This document shows, piece after piece, positions 49,041-57,131 of a stretch of 64,000 bases of DNA. Where the stretch lies: contig CAVUHL010000003.1 in the NCBI GenBank assembly GCA_963741305.1, positions 8,060,001 through 8,124,000 of the forward strand, in the 5' to 3' direction. Each line of letters starts with the position of its first letter. Position 1 is the first letter of the stretch. A program made the position numbers and the translations under genes. This DNA is from DATMER01 sp963741305. GTDB lineage: Bacteria; Acidobacteriota; Thermoanaerobaculia; Multivoradales; UBA5704. The notes beneath the pieces were generated by a model. It was not told where the DNA came from. It searched no databases and worked only from the letters and a program-made list of their open reading frames with translations.

Positions 49041-50977
49041 CCCACCGCCTGCAGCTCGAACAGCTCGGTGTAGCGCCCGCCCTGCGCCAGCAGCTCCTCG
49101 TGGGTGCCCGAGGCTTCGAGCTGCCCCTCGGCGAGGACCAGGATGCGGTCCGCCATGCGCGCGCTGGAAAAACGGTGGGAGATCAGCACCGCGGTCTTCC
49201 CTTCGCTCAGCTCCTTGAAGCGCTGGAAAACGCCGAACTCGGCACGGGCGTCGAGCGCCGCGGTGGGCTCGTCGAGGATCAGGAGCTGGGCGTCGCGCAT
49301 GTAGGCGCGGGCGATCGCGATCTTCTGCCATTCGCCTCCGGATAGATCGACCCCCGTGCGGAAACGCTTGCCCACCATCTGGTCGTAGCCCTCGGGCAGC
49401 TTGCGGATCACCTCGTCGGCCATGCTGCTCTCGGCCGCGTCCACGATGCGCGCGCGGTCGTCCCGCGCCTCGATGCGGCCTACCGCAATGTTTTCGGCTG
49501 CTGTGAGGTGATAGCGGACGAAATCCTGGAAGATCACGCCGATGTTGGCGCGCAGATCCTCGACCGCGTACTCGCGCAGCTCGTGCCCGTCGAGCAGGAT
49601 CCGGCCCTCGTCAGGGTCGTACAACCGCGCCAGCAGCTTGACCAGGGTAGTCTTGCCCGCGCCGTTCTCGCCCACCAGGGCCAGCACCTCGCCTGCTTTC
49701 AGAGTGAAGCTCAGGTGGCGCACCGCCCAGCGCTCGGCGCCGGGATAGCGGAAGCCCACGTCCTCGAAAGTGAACCCCTGGCGGATCGGCACCGGGAACG
49801 GCCGCGGGTTTTCCGGCGTGACGATCTCCGGCTCGATCTCGAAGAAGGAAAACAGGTCGTCCAGGTAGAGCGCCTGCCCGGCCACCTGGGAGAATCCGAT
49901 CAGGAGCCCTTCGAGCAGATTGCGCAGCCGGCGGAAGGAGCCCGCGAGGAAGGTGAGGTCGCCGATGGTGAAATCGCCGCTCAGCGTGCGCCAGGCGATG
50001 AACGCATAGGCCACGTAATAGCCCAGTGTTCCAATCGCGGTCAGCAGGCCGCCCCAGCCGGCGCGGCGGGCCGCGAGCCTGCGGTTCTCCTGATAGATCT
50101 TGCTGGCCAGGACTCGATAACGCTCGATCAGGAACCCATTCAGGCCGAAGATCTTCACTTCTTTCGCGGTCTCGACGCTGGCGCCGGTCTGGCGCACGTA
50201 GTCGAGCTCGCGCCGTTCCGGAGTACGGGCATAGGTGAGGGAGTAGCTCTGGGCGTTGAAGTGCGCCTCGCCGAGGAAGGCCGGTGCCAGCGCCAGGAGC
50301 AGCAGCGCGATCAGCCAGGGGGCATAGACCACCAGCCCGGCGGAGAAGGCGGCGATGGTCACCACGTCCTGCGCCTGGCCGAAGAGCTGGCCCATCAGCG
50401 TCACCCTGCCCATGGTCTGGCGGCGGGCGCGCTCGAGCCGGTCCTGCAGCTCGCTGTCCTCGAAGTCTTCGAGGTCGAGCGTGGCCGCGTGCTCCATCAG
50501 GCGCACGCTGGTCTCGTTGGTGAACTTCTCTGACAGCAGGGTGTCGAAGAGCGAGACGATGCGGCCGAGCACGTCGGAGAGCACGGCCAGGGTGAGCTCG
50601 GCCAGCAGGAGCCAGCCGAGGTGGTCGAGCCGGCCGCTGGCCAGCCACTCCCTCAGCCCCGCGGGCCCTCCTTCTGCCCCTGCTAAGCGGATCACCTCGT
50701 CGATGATCAGCTTGCCGACGTAGAGCGTGACCACTGGCAGCAGTGCGCGCACGAGGCGCAGCGCCAGGTCGGCCACGGTGAGCCCCCGGCTGGTGTGCCA
50801 GATCAGCTTGAGGAAGGGAGGAAGGTTGCGCAGCGCGCCGAAGCGCTCGCGCAGCGATTTGGGAGTTGGCAGCGGCACGCCGCCCGGGCCGATCGGCCCA
50901 CCCGGCCCGCCAGATGACCCCGCCCCGCCGGATGACCCCGCCCCGGTGCGGCCTCCCATGGTGTAATTCTTCGGCAT
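49031..50977 (-). CDS. ABC exporter (fused membrane and ATPase domains)
   Basis: 648 residues: a Gly/Pro/Ser-rich cytoplasmic start of about 40 residues, a six-helix membrane domain (about 65-340) and a C-terminal ATPase with Walker A GENGAGKTT, signature LSGGE, Walker B LLILDEP and the switch His (LISHRFS). It forms a homodimeric exporter for a drug, lipid or peptide. There is no N-terminal C39 protease domain. It is 2 kb from lanM on the same strand, so lanthipeptide export is possible but it is separated by unrelated genes. An ATG at 50959 is an alternative start. Confidence 0.88.
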   Translation of the reverse strand: MPKNYTMGGRTGAGSSGGAGSSGGPGGPIGPGGVPLPTPKSLRERFGALRNLPPFLKLIWHTSRGLTVADLALRLVRALLPVVTLYVGKLIIDEVIRLAGAEGGPAGLREWLASGRLDHLGWLLLAELTLAVLSDVLGRIVSLFDTLLSEKFTNETSVRLMEHAATLDLEDFEDSELQDRLERARRQTMGRVTLMGQLFGQAQDVVTIAAFSAGLVVYAPWLIALLLLALAPAFLGEAHFNAQSYSLTYARTPERRELDYVRQTGASVETAKEVKIFGLNGFLIERYRVLASKIYQENRRLAARRAGWGGLLTAIGTLGYYVAYAFIAWRTLSGDFTIGDLTFLAGSFRRLRNLLEGLLIGFSQVAGQALYLDDLFSFFEIEPEIVTPENPRPFPVPIRQGFTFEDVGFRYPGAERWAVRHLSFTLKAGEVLALVGENGAGKTTLVKLLARLYDPDEGRILLDGHELREYAVEDLRANIGVIFQDFVRYHLTAAENIAVGRIEARDDRARIVDAAESSMADEVIRKLPEGYDQMVGKRFRTGVDLSGGEWQKIAIARAYMRDAQLLILDEPTAALDARAEFGVFQRFKELSEGKTAVLISHRFSSARMADRILVLAEGQLEASGTHEELLAQGGRYTELFELQAVGYR

Positions 50978-51007
50978 CCGGCTTTCTCAAGCCAGAACGA
51001 TGCCAGG

Positions 51008-51089
51008 AAGGACAACAAGGACAACAAGGACGTCAAGGACAGGCAGACGGTTCCGGGTCCTTGGTGTCCTTGGAGTCCTTGCTGTCCTT
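51008..51089. terminator. 9-bp-repeat hairpin, copy 3
   Basis: Four AAGGACNNN units (from 51008) face four GTCCTTNNN units (to 51089), pairing over 33 bp with a few mismatches and a 16-nt loop. The right end shares a base with the stop codon (TCA at 51089) of the minus-strand acidic-tail gene. Confidence 0.7.
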
Positions 51090-51424
51090 CAGGTGATTTC
51101 TTCTACTTCTTCCTCGTCCTCGTCGTCATCATCCTCGCCGCGCGGCCAGGTGTTGAAGACGAGGACCTCGCCCTCGACGAGGGCCTGCTCGTAGAACTCG
51201 CGGTCCTCGTCGTCATCCTTGTAATCCCCGCTGGAGACGGTATCCGAGCCCTCCAGGGCATCGACCGTCCAGCCGTAATCGCGGATCAGCTCGGCCGCGC
51301 GCGACTGGGCCTCGTCGCGGTCGTCACTCCGGATCCAGCAGTTGACGTAGGCGCCCTCGAAATCGGCGAACTCCTGCGCGTTCGGGGTGGGCTGGGACAG
51401 GAAAGTGAAGAAGTACATCGCCAT
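51089..51424 (-). CDS. Small protein with acidic tail, unknown function
   Basis: 111 residues from the ATG at 51424 (AAGG 7 nt upstream). The N-terminus AMYFFTFLSQPTPNAQEFADFEGAYVNCWIRSDDRDEAQSRAAELIRDYGW forms a compact alpha/beta pattern; the last 45 residues are strongly acidic, ending in a run of Asp/Glu. No signal peptide. I do not recognise a named family. It is the last gene of a minus-strand series dehydrogenase, lipoprotein, thioredoxin, this gene. Confidence 0.7.
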   Translation of the reverse strand: MAMYFFTFLSQPTPNAQEFADFEGAYVNCWIRSDDRDEAQSRAAELIRDYGWTVDALEGSDTVSSGDYKDDDEDREFYEQALVEGEVLVFNTWPRGEDDDDEDEEEVEEIT

Positions 51425-51436
51425 GATCAAACCTTA

Positions 51437-52162
51437 TCAGAACAGTGAGGCGAGCTTCGCCTCGGCCTCCGCGTGCAATCCGGGCGGAGCGCCATAGAAC
51501 GCCCCCGCGGCCCGGCCCTCGGCGTCGAACAGCAGGAGCGTGGGCACGGCGCTCACGTCCCCGAACGCCCGTACCACCTCCGGCGTCCCCATCGTCCAGA
51601 CGAGCGGAATCCCGAGCTCGGTTGCCAGTTTGCGGACCTCGGCCTCCGGGGATTCGACCGCAATGGCGACGATCGCGAGCCGGTCACCGTGGCGCTTCTT
51701 CAGCTCCCCGAGCCAAGCCAGTGTGCCGCGGCAGGGCGGACACCAGGTCGCCCAAAGCTCGACCAGCACCGGCCGGCCGGCGAGGTCGGCCCGCGAGAGG
51801 GTCCTGCCTTCGAGGTCCGTGATGGTGACGGAAGGCAGCTCGGCAATCCCTTTCGTCTCGGCCGGCGCGGCTACTGCCTTCGCCGCCTCCTTGCGGCCCG
51901 CGAGGAGCAGCTCGATCATGCGCGAGAGGTCGGCGCGGAACCGCTCATGGCTCTCCGCCTTCTTGAGCGGCGCGTAGCGGCCCTCGGCCGTCCCCTTGGT
52001 ATTGCCGGCATTGCCGTAGAAGCCGAAGTCGTTCGGCGTCGCCACCAGCACGTCGTCCACGAAGATCGCGGGATAGCGGGTAACCCCGAAGCGCTTCGCC
52101 AGCTCCGACTCGCCGTAGTTTTCGACCACGAACCGCGCCTGCCCTCCGAAACCCTGTACCAC
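51437..52162 (-). CDS. Thioredoxin-like (TlpA-type) protein
   Basis: 241 residues from the GTG at 52162. The C-terminal half is a TlpA-type thioredoxin domain with active site WATWCPPC and cis-Pro in SAVPTLLLFD. The N-terminal half (ARFVVENYGESELAKRFGVTRYPAIFVDD) resembles a second, inactive thioredoxin fold. In-frame sequence upstream of the GTG (DPAGLLARS) still looks coding and reaches the stop codon of the preceding gene, so the true start, and any signal peptide, is uncertain or lost. Expected role: periplasmic or cytoplasmic dithiol reduction. Confidence 0.75.
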   Translation of the reverse strand: MVQGFGGQARFVVENYGESELAKRFGVTRYPAIFVDDVLVATPNDFGFYGNAGNTKGTAEGRYAPLKKAESHERFRADLSRMIELLLAGRKEAAKAVAAPAETKGIAELPSVTITDLEGRTLSRADLAGRPVLVELWATWCPPCRGTLAWLGELKKRHGDRLAIVAIAVESPEAEVRKLATELGIPLVWTMGTPEVVRAFGDVSAVPTLLLFDAEGRAAGAFYGAPPGLHAEAEAKLASLF

Positions 52163-52198
52163 GCTGCGTGCCAGCAGACCTGCTGGATCAGAGAGGTT

Positions 52199-53176
52199 TC
52201 ACGTGTAGGGCCAGCGCACCAGGGTCACCGTGACCTTGGGCGCCGGACCGGGCTCTTGGGGACGGGCAGGCTCCAGCGCCGCGAAGTAGCGGGGGAGCAC
52301 ATCGGTTTGGCCGGATTCCAGGAATAGTTGGCCGATGCTGTGATCGACGTTCCCCTGGGAGAGCCGCTTTTCCAGCGCTGTGGTACCGGAGGTTGGGGAG
52401 GCTCCGCGCAGCGGCGCGAACTGGTGCGCCGCCTGGAGATAGCGCAGCAGCGCGCCGTGGCGGAGGCCCGCCTCGTCCAGCTCCCGCGCCTCTTTCAGCG
52501 TCGAGCTGGCGGCGATGAACTCCTTGTGCCGATCGATCGAGACAGGCGGCCGGTAGACCGTGAGCATCTCGGCCTCCAAGGCGTCGAGCTCGGGCCGCAG
52601 CGACCGGACCGGCGGCTCGCGGCGGGAAGAGGGGACGGAGACCTTGCCGAGGAGATCCACGACTTCCCTCTGTGCCTGCGCGGCGCCGAGGTAGTAGAGC
52701 CCCTGCTCGGGCATGGTGTTGCGCCCGTACTCCAGGCTGGCGTCGTAATAGATGCGGACCTGGGGAAACGCGGCCTCTGCGAGGGCGCGCGTAGCCGCGG
52801 GATGCAGCTCCTCCAGCTTTGCCGGGGGATCTTTTTTCAGCGTATCCCCCATGCGCGCCCATTCCGCCTCGAAGGCGGGGATCTCCTTGCGCTGCTCGGT
52901 AGGGCGGGCGCCCATGTAGGCCGCAACCGCGAGATCCTCCCGCGCGGCGACGAGGCGCTGGACCGCCAACAGCCGCTTGCCCTGGCCCAGGGCTTCCTCG
53001 GCTTGGGCGAGCACGGGCTGGACCTGCTGCCGGAGCTTGTCCTCCGCGGGCCGGCTTTCCAGAAAGGCCGACCAGCGCTCGATCTCGGAAGCGAGCGGGT
53101 CCCGGGCCTGCTCCGCCGAGCCGGCGCAGGCGGCCAGGAGGATGACGATCAGGATGAAGGTTCGAGGGGCGCGCAT
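52199..53176 (-). CDS. Helical lipoprotein of unknown function
   Basis: 325 residues from the ATG at 53176, with AAGGG overlapping the preceding stop. A lipobox (ILLAACAG) marks a lipoprotein. The mature part is almost entirely helical with an irregular Ala/Glu/Leu/Arg pattern, reminiscent of TPR-like folds, and a short final strand VTVTLVRW. No catalytic motif is visible. It follows the dehydrogenase by 4 bp, so both are co-transcribed. Confidence 0.72.
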   Translation of the reverse strand: MRAPRTFILIVILLAACAGSAEQARDPLASEIERWSAFLESRPAEDKLRQQVQPVLAQAEEALGQGKRLLAVQRLVAAREDLAVAAYMGARPTEQRKEIPAFEAEWARMGDTLKKDPPAKLEELHPAATRALAEAAFPQVRIYYDASLEYGRNTMPEQGLYYLGAAQAQREVVDLLGKVSVPSSRREPPVRSLRPELDALEAEMLTVYRPPVSIDRHKEFIAASSTLKEARELDEAGLRHGALLRYLQAAHQFAPLRGASPTSGTTALEKRLSQGNVDHSIGQLFLESGQTDVLPRYFAALEPARPQEPGPAPKVTVTLVRWPYT

Positions 53177-53180
53177 GCCC

Positions 53181-54140
53181 TTAGGATATCGCGTTGACCG
53201 GCCGGCCTTCAGCAAACGCGACGACCTGATCGAACGCCTGGCCGAAGTAGCTCTCGTAGCTGTCCTTCTCCACGTACCCGAGGTGGGGCGTGCAAATCGC
53301 CTTCTCCCGGATATCCAAAGCGAGCAGCGGGTGCGCCGCGCCGAGCACCGGCTCCTCCTCGTAGACGTCGACTGCCGCGAAGCCGGGCCTGCCTGCCCGC
53401 AACGCGGCTTCCAGGGCGCCGGGCTCGATCAGCTCGGCCCGGCTGGTGTTCACGAGGAGCGCGTCCGGCCGCATGCGGCCCAGATCCGCGGCCGTGACGA
53501 TACCGCGCGTCTCCGCGCTCAGCTTCAGATGGAGTGAGAGCACGTCCGAGCGCTCGAACAGCTCCTCCCGGCTGGCGGCGAGGGCGAATCCATCCGAACG
53601 GGCGCGGGAGATCGAGCCCTCTCGTCCCCAAATCCGCACGTCCATTTCGAACGCGCGCGCATAGCGAGCCACCAGGGTGCCGATCTTGCCGTACCCCCAG
53701 ATGCCCAGCGTCCGTCCGCGCAGGCCCGTGCCCATCCTGCTCTGCCAATGGCCGGCGCGCAGCCGGGCGGTTTCATAAGGGATGTGGCGAAGGGCGGCGA
53801 GCACCAGCGCCCAGGTCAGCTCAGCCGGCGCATAGGGAGACCCGGTGCCCGCCGTGACCACGACACCGCGCCGCGCACAGGCCGCGAGATCGATATGCGC
53901 GGTCCCCTTGCCGGTCTGGCTGATCAGCTTGAGCCGCGGGAGCTTTTCGAGCAGCGCCTCGCCAATCCGCGTGCGCTCGCGGATGAGGACGAGGGCATCG
54001 GCCTCCCGGAACCGCTCGGCGAGCGCATCGATCTCCTTGACCGTGTCGGTGAACACGGTGACGGAGTGGCCCGCGAGCTTCGCAAAGCAGGCGAGCCCGC
54101 GCACGGCGTCCTGATAATCGTCGGGGATGATGATCCGCAT
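53181..54140 (-). CDS. D-isomer-specific 2-hydroxyacid dehydrogenase
   Basis: 319 residues. NAD-binding motif GIWGYGKIG (GxGxxG) near 148-156, catalytic Arg in LVNTSRAELI, Glu in DVYEEEP and His in CTPHLGYV. The family reduces 2-keto acids or oxidises 2-hydroxy acids with NAD(P). The substrate is not evident. The ATG at 54140 lacks a Shine-Dalgarno sequence, and TAAAAT lies 8 nt upstream. Confidence 0.9.
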   Translation of the reverse strand: MRIIIPDDYQDAVRGLACFAKLAGHSVTVFTDTVKEIDALAERFREADALVLIRERTRIGEALLEKLPRLKLISQTGKGTAHIDLAACARRGVVVTAGTGSPYAPAELTWALVLAALRHIPYETARLRAGHWQSRMGTGLRGRTLGIWGYGKIGTLVARYARAFEMDVRIWGREGSISRARSDGFALAASREELFERSDVLSLHLKLSAETRGIVTAADLGRMRPDALLVNTSRAELIEPGALEAALRAGRPGFAAVDVYEEEPVLGAAHPLLALDIREKAICTPHLGYVEKDSYESYFGQAFDQVVAFAEGRPVNAIS

Positions 54141-54148
54141 AGCGGCGG

Positions 54149-54154
54149 ATTTTA
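54149..54154 (-). promoter_or_regulatory. -10-like box TAAAAT, 8 nt before the dehydrogenase gene
   Basis: On the minus strand TAAAAT is followed by CCGCCGCT and the ATG at 54140, with no ribosome-binding site between. Confidence 0.4.
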
Positions 54155-54192
54155 TCGTTTCTCGGCCCAGAATCGAGTCGCTCCGACTCGCC

Positions 54193-54221
54193 TTGGCGAG
54201 GTTGACGGCATCACCTACAAT
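54193..54221 (+). promoter_or_regulatory. Promoter of the small HicB-like/RHH gene
   Basis: TTGGCG (54193-54198), a 17-bp spacer and TACAAT (54216-54221). Six nt after the -10 box lies GTG at 54228, which opens a 4-codon frame (GTG AGA AAG ATA TGA) whose stop overlaps the ATG at 54239. Confidence 0.55.
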
Positions 54222-54238
54222 ATAAGCGTGAGAAAGAT

Positions 54239-54475
54239 ATGAGTACCTTGAGCCTCAGATTGCCGGACTCGCTGCACAAACATGTTCGAGAGCTCGCTCA
54301 GCAGGATGGGATATCGATCAACCAGTTCATCAGCACTGCCGTGGCAGAAAAACTCGCGGCCTTGATGACGGAGGAATATCTGGAGAACAGGGCAAAGCGT
54401 GGCAGCCGCGAGAGATTTCTAGGCGTCCTCGCCAAGGTGCCCGATGTCCCACCAGAATCCGGAGATGAGTTGTAG
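54239..54475 (+). CDS. Ribbon-helix-helix / HicB-C-like antitoxin-type regulator
   Basis: 78 residues. The N-terminal half (LSLRLPDSLHKHVRELAQQDGISINQFISTAVAEKLAAL) is a ribbon-helix-helix fold as in Arc/CopG and HicB C-terminal domains. The C-terminal 35 residues are charged and probably disordered, as in many antitoxins. No toxin gene follows on the same strand (the next gene converges 32 bp away), so it is an orphan or acts as a regulator. Confidence 0.78.
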   Translation: MSTLSLRLPDSLHKHVRELAQQDGISINQFISTAVAEKLAALMTEEYLENRAKRGSRERFLGVLAKVPDVPPESGDEL

Positions 54476-54506
54476 AACGCCTGAGGCGGCGGCGACGCTT
54501 GTCGAT

Positions 54507-55238
54507 TCACCCGCAGCTCTCCGCGGACCAGACGACGACGTCCAATCGCTCCGCATAGTGCAGCAGCGCGGGTGGGCCCTCCACCCGCAGGCCATGAAAG
54601 TCGAACATCGTGTTCTCCTCGATTTCGGCTTCCGCCTTCTGAAGAGGCCATTGGGCGTGGTGGACCTCGTTGCGGCAGATCGAGCCGTCCGGCCGGCGGG
54701 CATAGAGGCAGTAGCGCTCCGTGAGCCAATGCTCCAGCGATCCCGGAGCGGCGGCGTAGGCCTCCGAGACAGGCCGGTAGCGGCCGGCGAAGGATGCGTC
54801 CGGGCGCCGCGTTTCGTAGTGGAACGTGCCGTCTGAAAGGTGCATGGACATCCGGGCGAGGTAGTAGGGGAGATGGAAGAAGCGGCGCGCCGCCCACACG
54901 GCCAGTGGGTTCGCCGCATCCAGGCTCAGGAACCAAACCCCCGGCCTGCCATCGCGCTCGACATAGAGCCGCACGTTCAGCTCCGGGAACGCGGAGATCC
55001 AGGGGAGGTCCGGCACCCCTCGGAGCATCACGCCCGTCATCCGGAACGGCACCAGCCCGACCCAGGAGGTGCCGTCGAATTCCTGCACGCTCAGCTCCGG
55101 GGGGACGTATCGCCGCAGCTCGCTCGCCGGAACGGGCCAGTGCGCGAACAGAAGCTCCCGCCAGGTCTGCCGCCAATTCCATCTCGACCGCGGCAGAGGC
55201 CAGGGCCGGTGATCGATATGGGCGAGGGCGGGATGCAT
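54507..55238 (-). CDS. DUF2071 (YqjF-like) family protein
   Basis: 243 residues with the DUF2071 layout: WRQTWRELLFAHWPVPASELRRYVPPELSVQEFDGTSWVGLVPFRM at the N-terminus, FPELNVRLYVE, and FHLPYYLARMSM. The fold is related to acetoacetate decarboxylase; function unknown. It ends 31 bp from the RHH gene on the other strand and begins 18 bp after the stop of the membrane protein gene, so the two minus-strand genes are probably co-transcribed. Confidence 0.85.
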   Translation of the reverse strand: MHPALAHIDHRPWPLPRSRWNWRQTWRELLFAHWPVPASELRRYVPPELSVQEFDGTSWVGLVPFRMTGVMLRGVPDLPWISAFPELNVRLYVERDGRPGVWFLSLDAANPLAVWAARRFFHLPYYLARMSMHLSDGTFHYETRRPDASFAGRYRPVSEAYAAAPGSLEHWLTERYCLYARRPDGSICRNEVHHAQWPLQKAEAEIEENTMFDFHGLRVEGPPALLHYAERLDVVVWSAESCG

Positions 55239-55256
55239 CAGCCCTTGGATCTTAGC

Positions 55257-55751
55257 TCAGGACCGCCGGGCCGCGCGGGCGAACAGGGCGGTCACCAAAC
55301 CGATGCCGAACGCGTGGATGAGCCACTGGTTGACATGGACCACCAGCGGCATCGGCGCCGCCCCCCGGGTCACCGCCGACAGCGGCACGACCACGTAATG
55401 CATCACCCCGTGCACGAGCAGGCCATACAGCGGTCCAAAAACGAAGGGCCGCTCGGCGAGGATCGGCAGCCGCCGGCTGGCAAGGATGTAGAGGGTCACG
55501 GCCACGAAGGCGATGAAGAAGTGGAGCAGCAGGCCGAGAGCCTTGATGGCGGCTCCGCCATTGAAGGCCTCCTGCCCGAGCAGGCCGGAAGCGATGAACT
55601 GCAGGATCCGGCCCGGGCTCGCGCCAGAACGGACTCCGTTGAAGATGAATGCGTCGAGGATGTCCAGCGTGCCTACCACCAGGGTGCCGAAGAGCACCGC
55701 CTGGGAGGTGGTCAGCTGTTTCCGCGCGGAAGGCAGGGCGTCGACAGTCAT
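55257..55751 (-). CDS. Four-helix membrane protein of unknown function
   Basis: 164 residues from the ATG at 55751, with AAGGAGA upstream. Four membrane helices (about 18-38, 71-92, 102-124, 139-158). A motif DAFIFNGVRSGASPGRILQFIASGLLG sits in the first loop. Similar small proteins are annotated only as hypothetical membrane proteins. Array D fills its upstream region. Confidence 0.75.
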   Translation of the reverse strand: MTVDALPSARKQLTTSQAVLFGTLVVGTLDILDAFIFNGVRSGASPGRILQFIASGLLGQEAFNGGAAIKALGLLLHFFIAFVAVTLYILASRRLPILAERPFVFGPLYGLLVHGVMHYVVVPLSAVTRGAAPMPLVVHVNQWLIHAFGIGLVTALFARAARRS

Positions 55752-55924
55752 GTCTATCTCCTTGAAAGCGCTCCTTGGAATCGCTCCTTGAAATCGCAGG
55801 CCTGCCGGTTGGGGAGCAACGGATGTGCCAGCGCGAAAAGCCTTTGACGACGGAGAAAGGGCCGGTCGACTCCAAGGGCTTGAATCCGGAATTCAGGATT
55901 CTGACGTCCGTGACCCGTTCGTAG
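55752..55924. other. Short spacer before array D
   Basis: 173 bp between the membrane-protein start and the repeat array. It includes a 13-bp near-duplication GGAATCGCTCCTT / GAAATCGCAGGCC region and the palindrome-like TCCGGAATTCAGGA (about 55886-55899). No gene recognised. Confidence 0.35.
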
Positions 55925-56344
55925 GCACTCCGAGCGCGAGGCCGACCGTCCGGAACACGAGAGAAACCGTCCGCACCGCGCTCGGAACCGTCCGGAACGC
56001 GAGGAGAATCGTCCGCATCGCGCTCGGAACCGTCCGGAACGCGAGGAGAATCGTCCGCATCGCGCTCGGAATCGTCCAGAGCACGAGAGGAACCGTCCGC
56101 ATCGCGGTCGGAATCGTCCGGAGCGCGAGAGGAACCGTCCGCATCGCGATCCAGATCATCCACATCGCGATCGGGATCATCCGCGACGCGTTCAAAATCA
56201 TCCGCAACGTGCTCCGAGCCGTTCTCTTCGCGATCTGAACGGTCCGCATCGCGTCCGACATCATCCGGATCGTGTGCGGAATCGTTCTGTTCGCGTCTCA
56301 AGCCGTTCGGGACGCGATGCGGACGATTCCATGCGCGTTCGGAG
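55925..56344. repeat. 21-bp periodic repeat array D (20 units)
   Basis: Exactly 20 units of 21 bp (55925, 55946, 55967 and so on). Two sub-types alternate in the left half, one with core CGTCCGCATCGCG and one with CGTCCGGAACGCG, giving a 42-bp higher-order repeat; the right half is more diverged. It fills most of the 640-bp gap between divergent genes. Repeating heptapeptides appear in open frames on both strands, but none has a start signal. Confidence 0.9.
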
Positions 56345-56391
56345 CCGTCGAAGGCTGGCTGGACGATTCGACGCTAGTATATGAGCCGACC

Positions 56392-57087
56392 ATGAAAGCC
56401 ACCAGCACGAAGGCGGCGGCGCCGCTCGAGGATCAGGTCCAGTCGGCGCTCGCATGGCTGAAGAGCCACAGCACCAAGGCCACTCTCGAAGGCATGGCGC
56501 GCTATGCAATTCCCTCGGATCATGCCTACGGGGTTGCGATGAGGGACATCAAGGCGTTCGGCAAGACGCTCGGGCGCAACCACGCGCTCGCCGCCGCCCT
56601 CTGGGACACGGGCGTGTACGAGGCGCGCATGCTGACATCCTTCGTCGCCGATCCGGAGCAGCTCACGCCCGCCCAAATGGACCGCTGGTGCAAGGACTTC
56701 GACAACTGGGCCTTCTGCGACGCGATGAGCTTCAACCTCTTCGACCGCTCGCCGCACGCCTGGGCCATGGTCACGAAATGGAGCAACCGGCGCAACGAGT
56801 TCGAGAAGCGCACGGCTTTTGCGCTGCTGTGGAGCCTCACCGTTCATGACAAGCATTCCGGTGACGAACCGTTCATCCAGGGCCTCGCCCTCATCGAACG
56901 CGAGGCCGGTGACGAACGCAACTTCGTCAAGAAGGCCGTGAACATGGCCCTGCGGGCGGTCGGCAAACGCAACCGCGCCCTCAAATCCGCCGCCGTGGAG
57001 GTGGCGCGCCGCCTGGCGGGCTCGGAGGATGCAACGGCAAGGTGGGTGGGGAAGGATGCGCTCCGGGAGCTTTCGAAAAGCCCCTAA
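56392..57087 (+). CDS. AlkD-like DNA alkylation repair (HEAT-repeat) protein
   Basis: 231 residues, all helical, with the family pattern YGVAMRDIKAFGKTLGRNHALAAALWDTGVYEARMLTSFV and WAFCDAMSFNLFDRS. AlkD proteins are HEAT-like DNA glycosylases that remove bulky or cationic alkylated bases. The family uses an Asp and aromatic residues; candidates are Asp and Trp in the KDFDNWAFCD segment. There is no Shine-Dalgarno sequence; TATATG lies 8 nt before the ATG at 56392. Confidence 0.87.
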   Translation: MKATSTKAAAPLEDQVQSALAWLKSHSTKATLEGMARYAIPSDHAYGVAMRDIKAFGKTLGRNHALAAALWDTGVYEARMLTSFVADPEQLTPAQMDRWCKDFDNWAFCDAMSFNLFDRSPHAWAMVTKWSNRRNEFEKRTAFALLWSLTVHDKHSGDEPFIQGLALIEREAGDERNFVKKAVNMALRAVGKRNRALKSAAVEVARRLAGSEDATARWVGKDALRELSKSP

Positions 57088-57110
57088 AAAGGGCGGCCCT
57101 GCGGCCGCCC
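57086..57110 (-). terminator. Intrinsic terminator of the SnoaL-type gene
   Basis: GGGCGGCC (57091-57098) and GGCCGCCC (57103-57110) form an 8-bp GC stem with a 4-nt loop. On the minus strand it is followed by TTTTT (57090-57086), the canonical layout, 22 bp past the stop of the gene ending at 57132. Confidence 0.8.
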
Positions 57111-57131
57111 TCGGTCCTGCTTCGATCTGTC

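Noticed and set aside
55893..56301. Heptad-repeat frames in array D (DRDADGS type and RTALGTVRNAR type)
   Set aside because: Same explanation as array A; both strands are equally open, and the real membrane protein starts at 55751 with a good ribosome-binding site.
55925..56344. Possible CRISPR array
   Set aside because: Units are contiguous at 21 bp with no unique spacers of 30-40 bp, and no cas genes are in the window. The same holds for arrays A-C.
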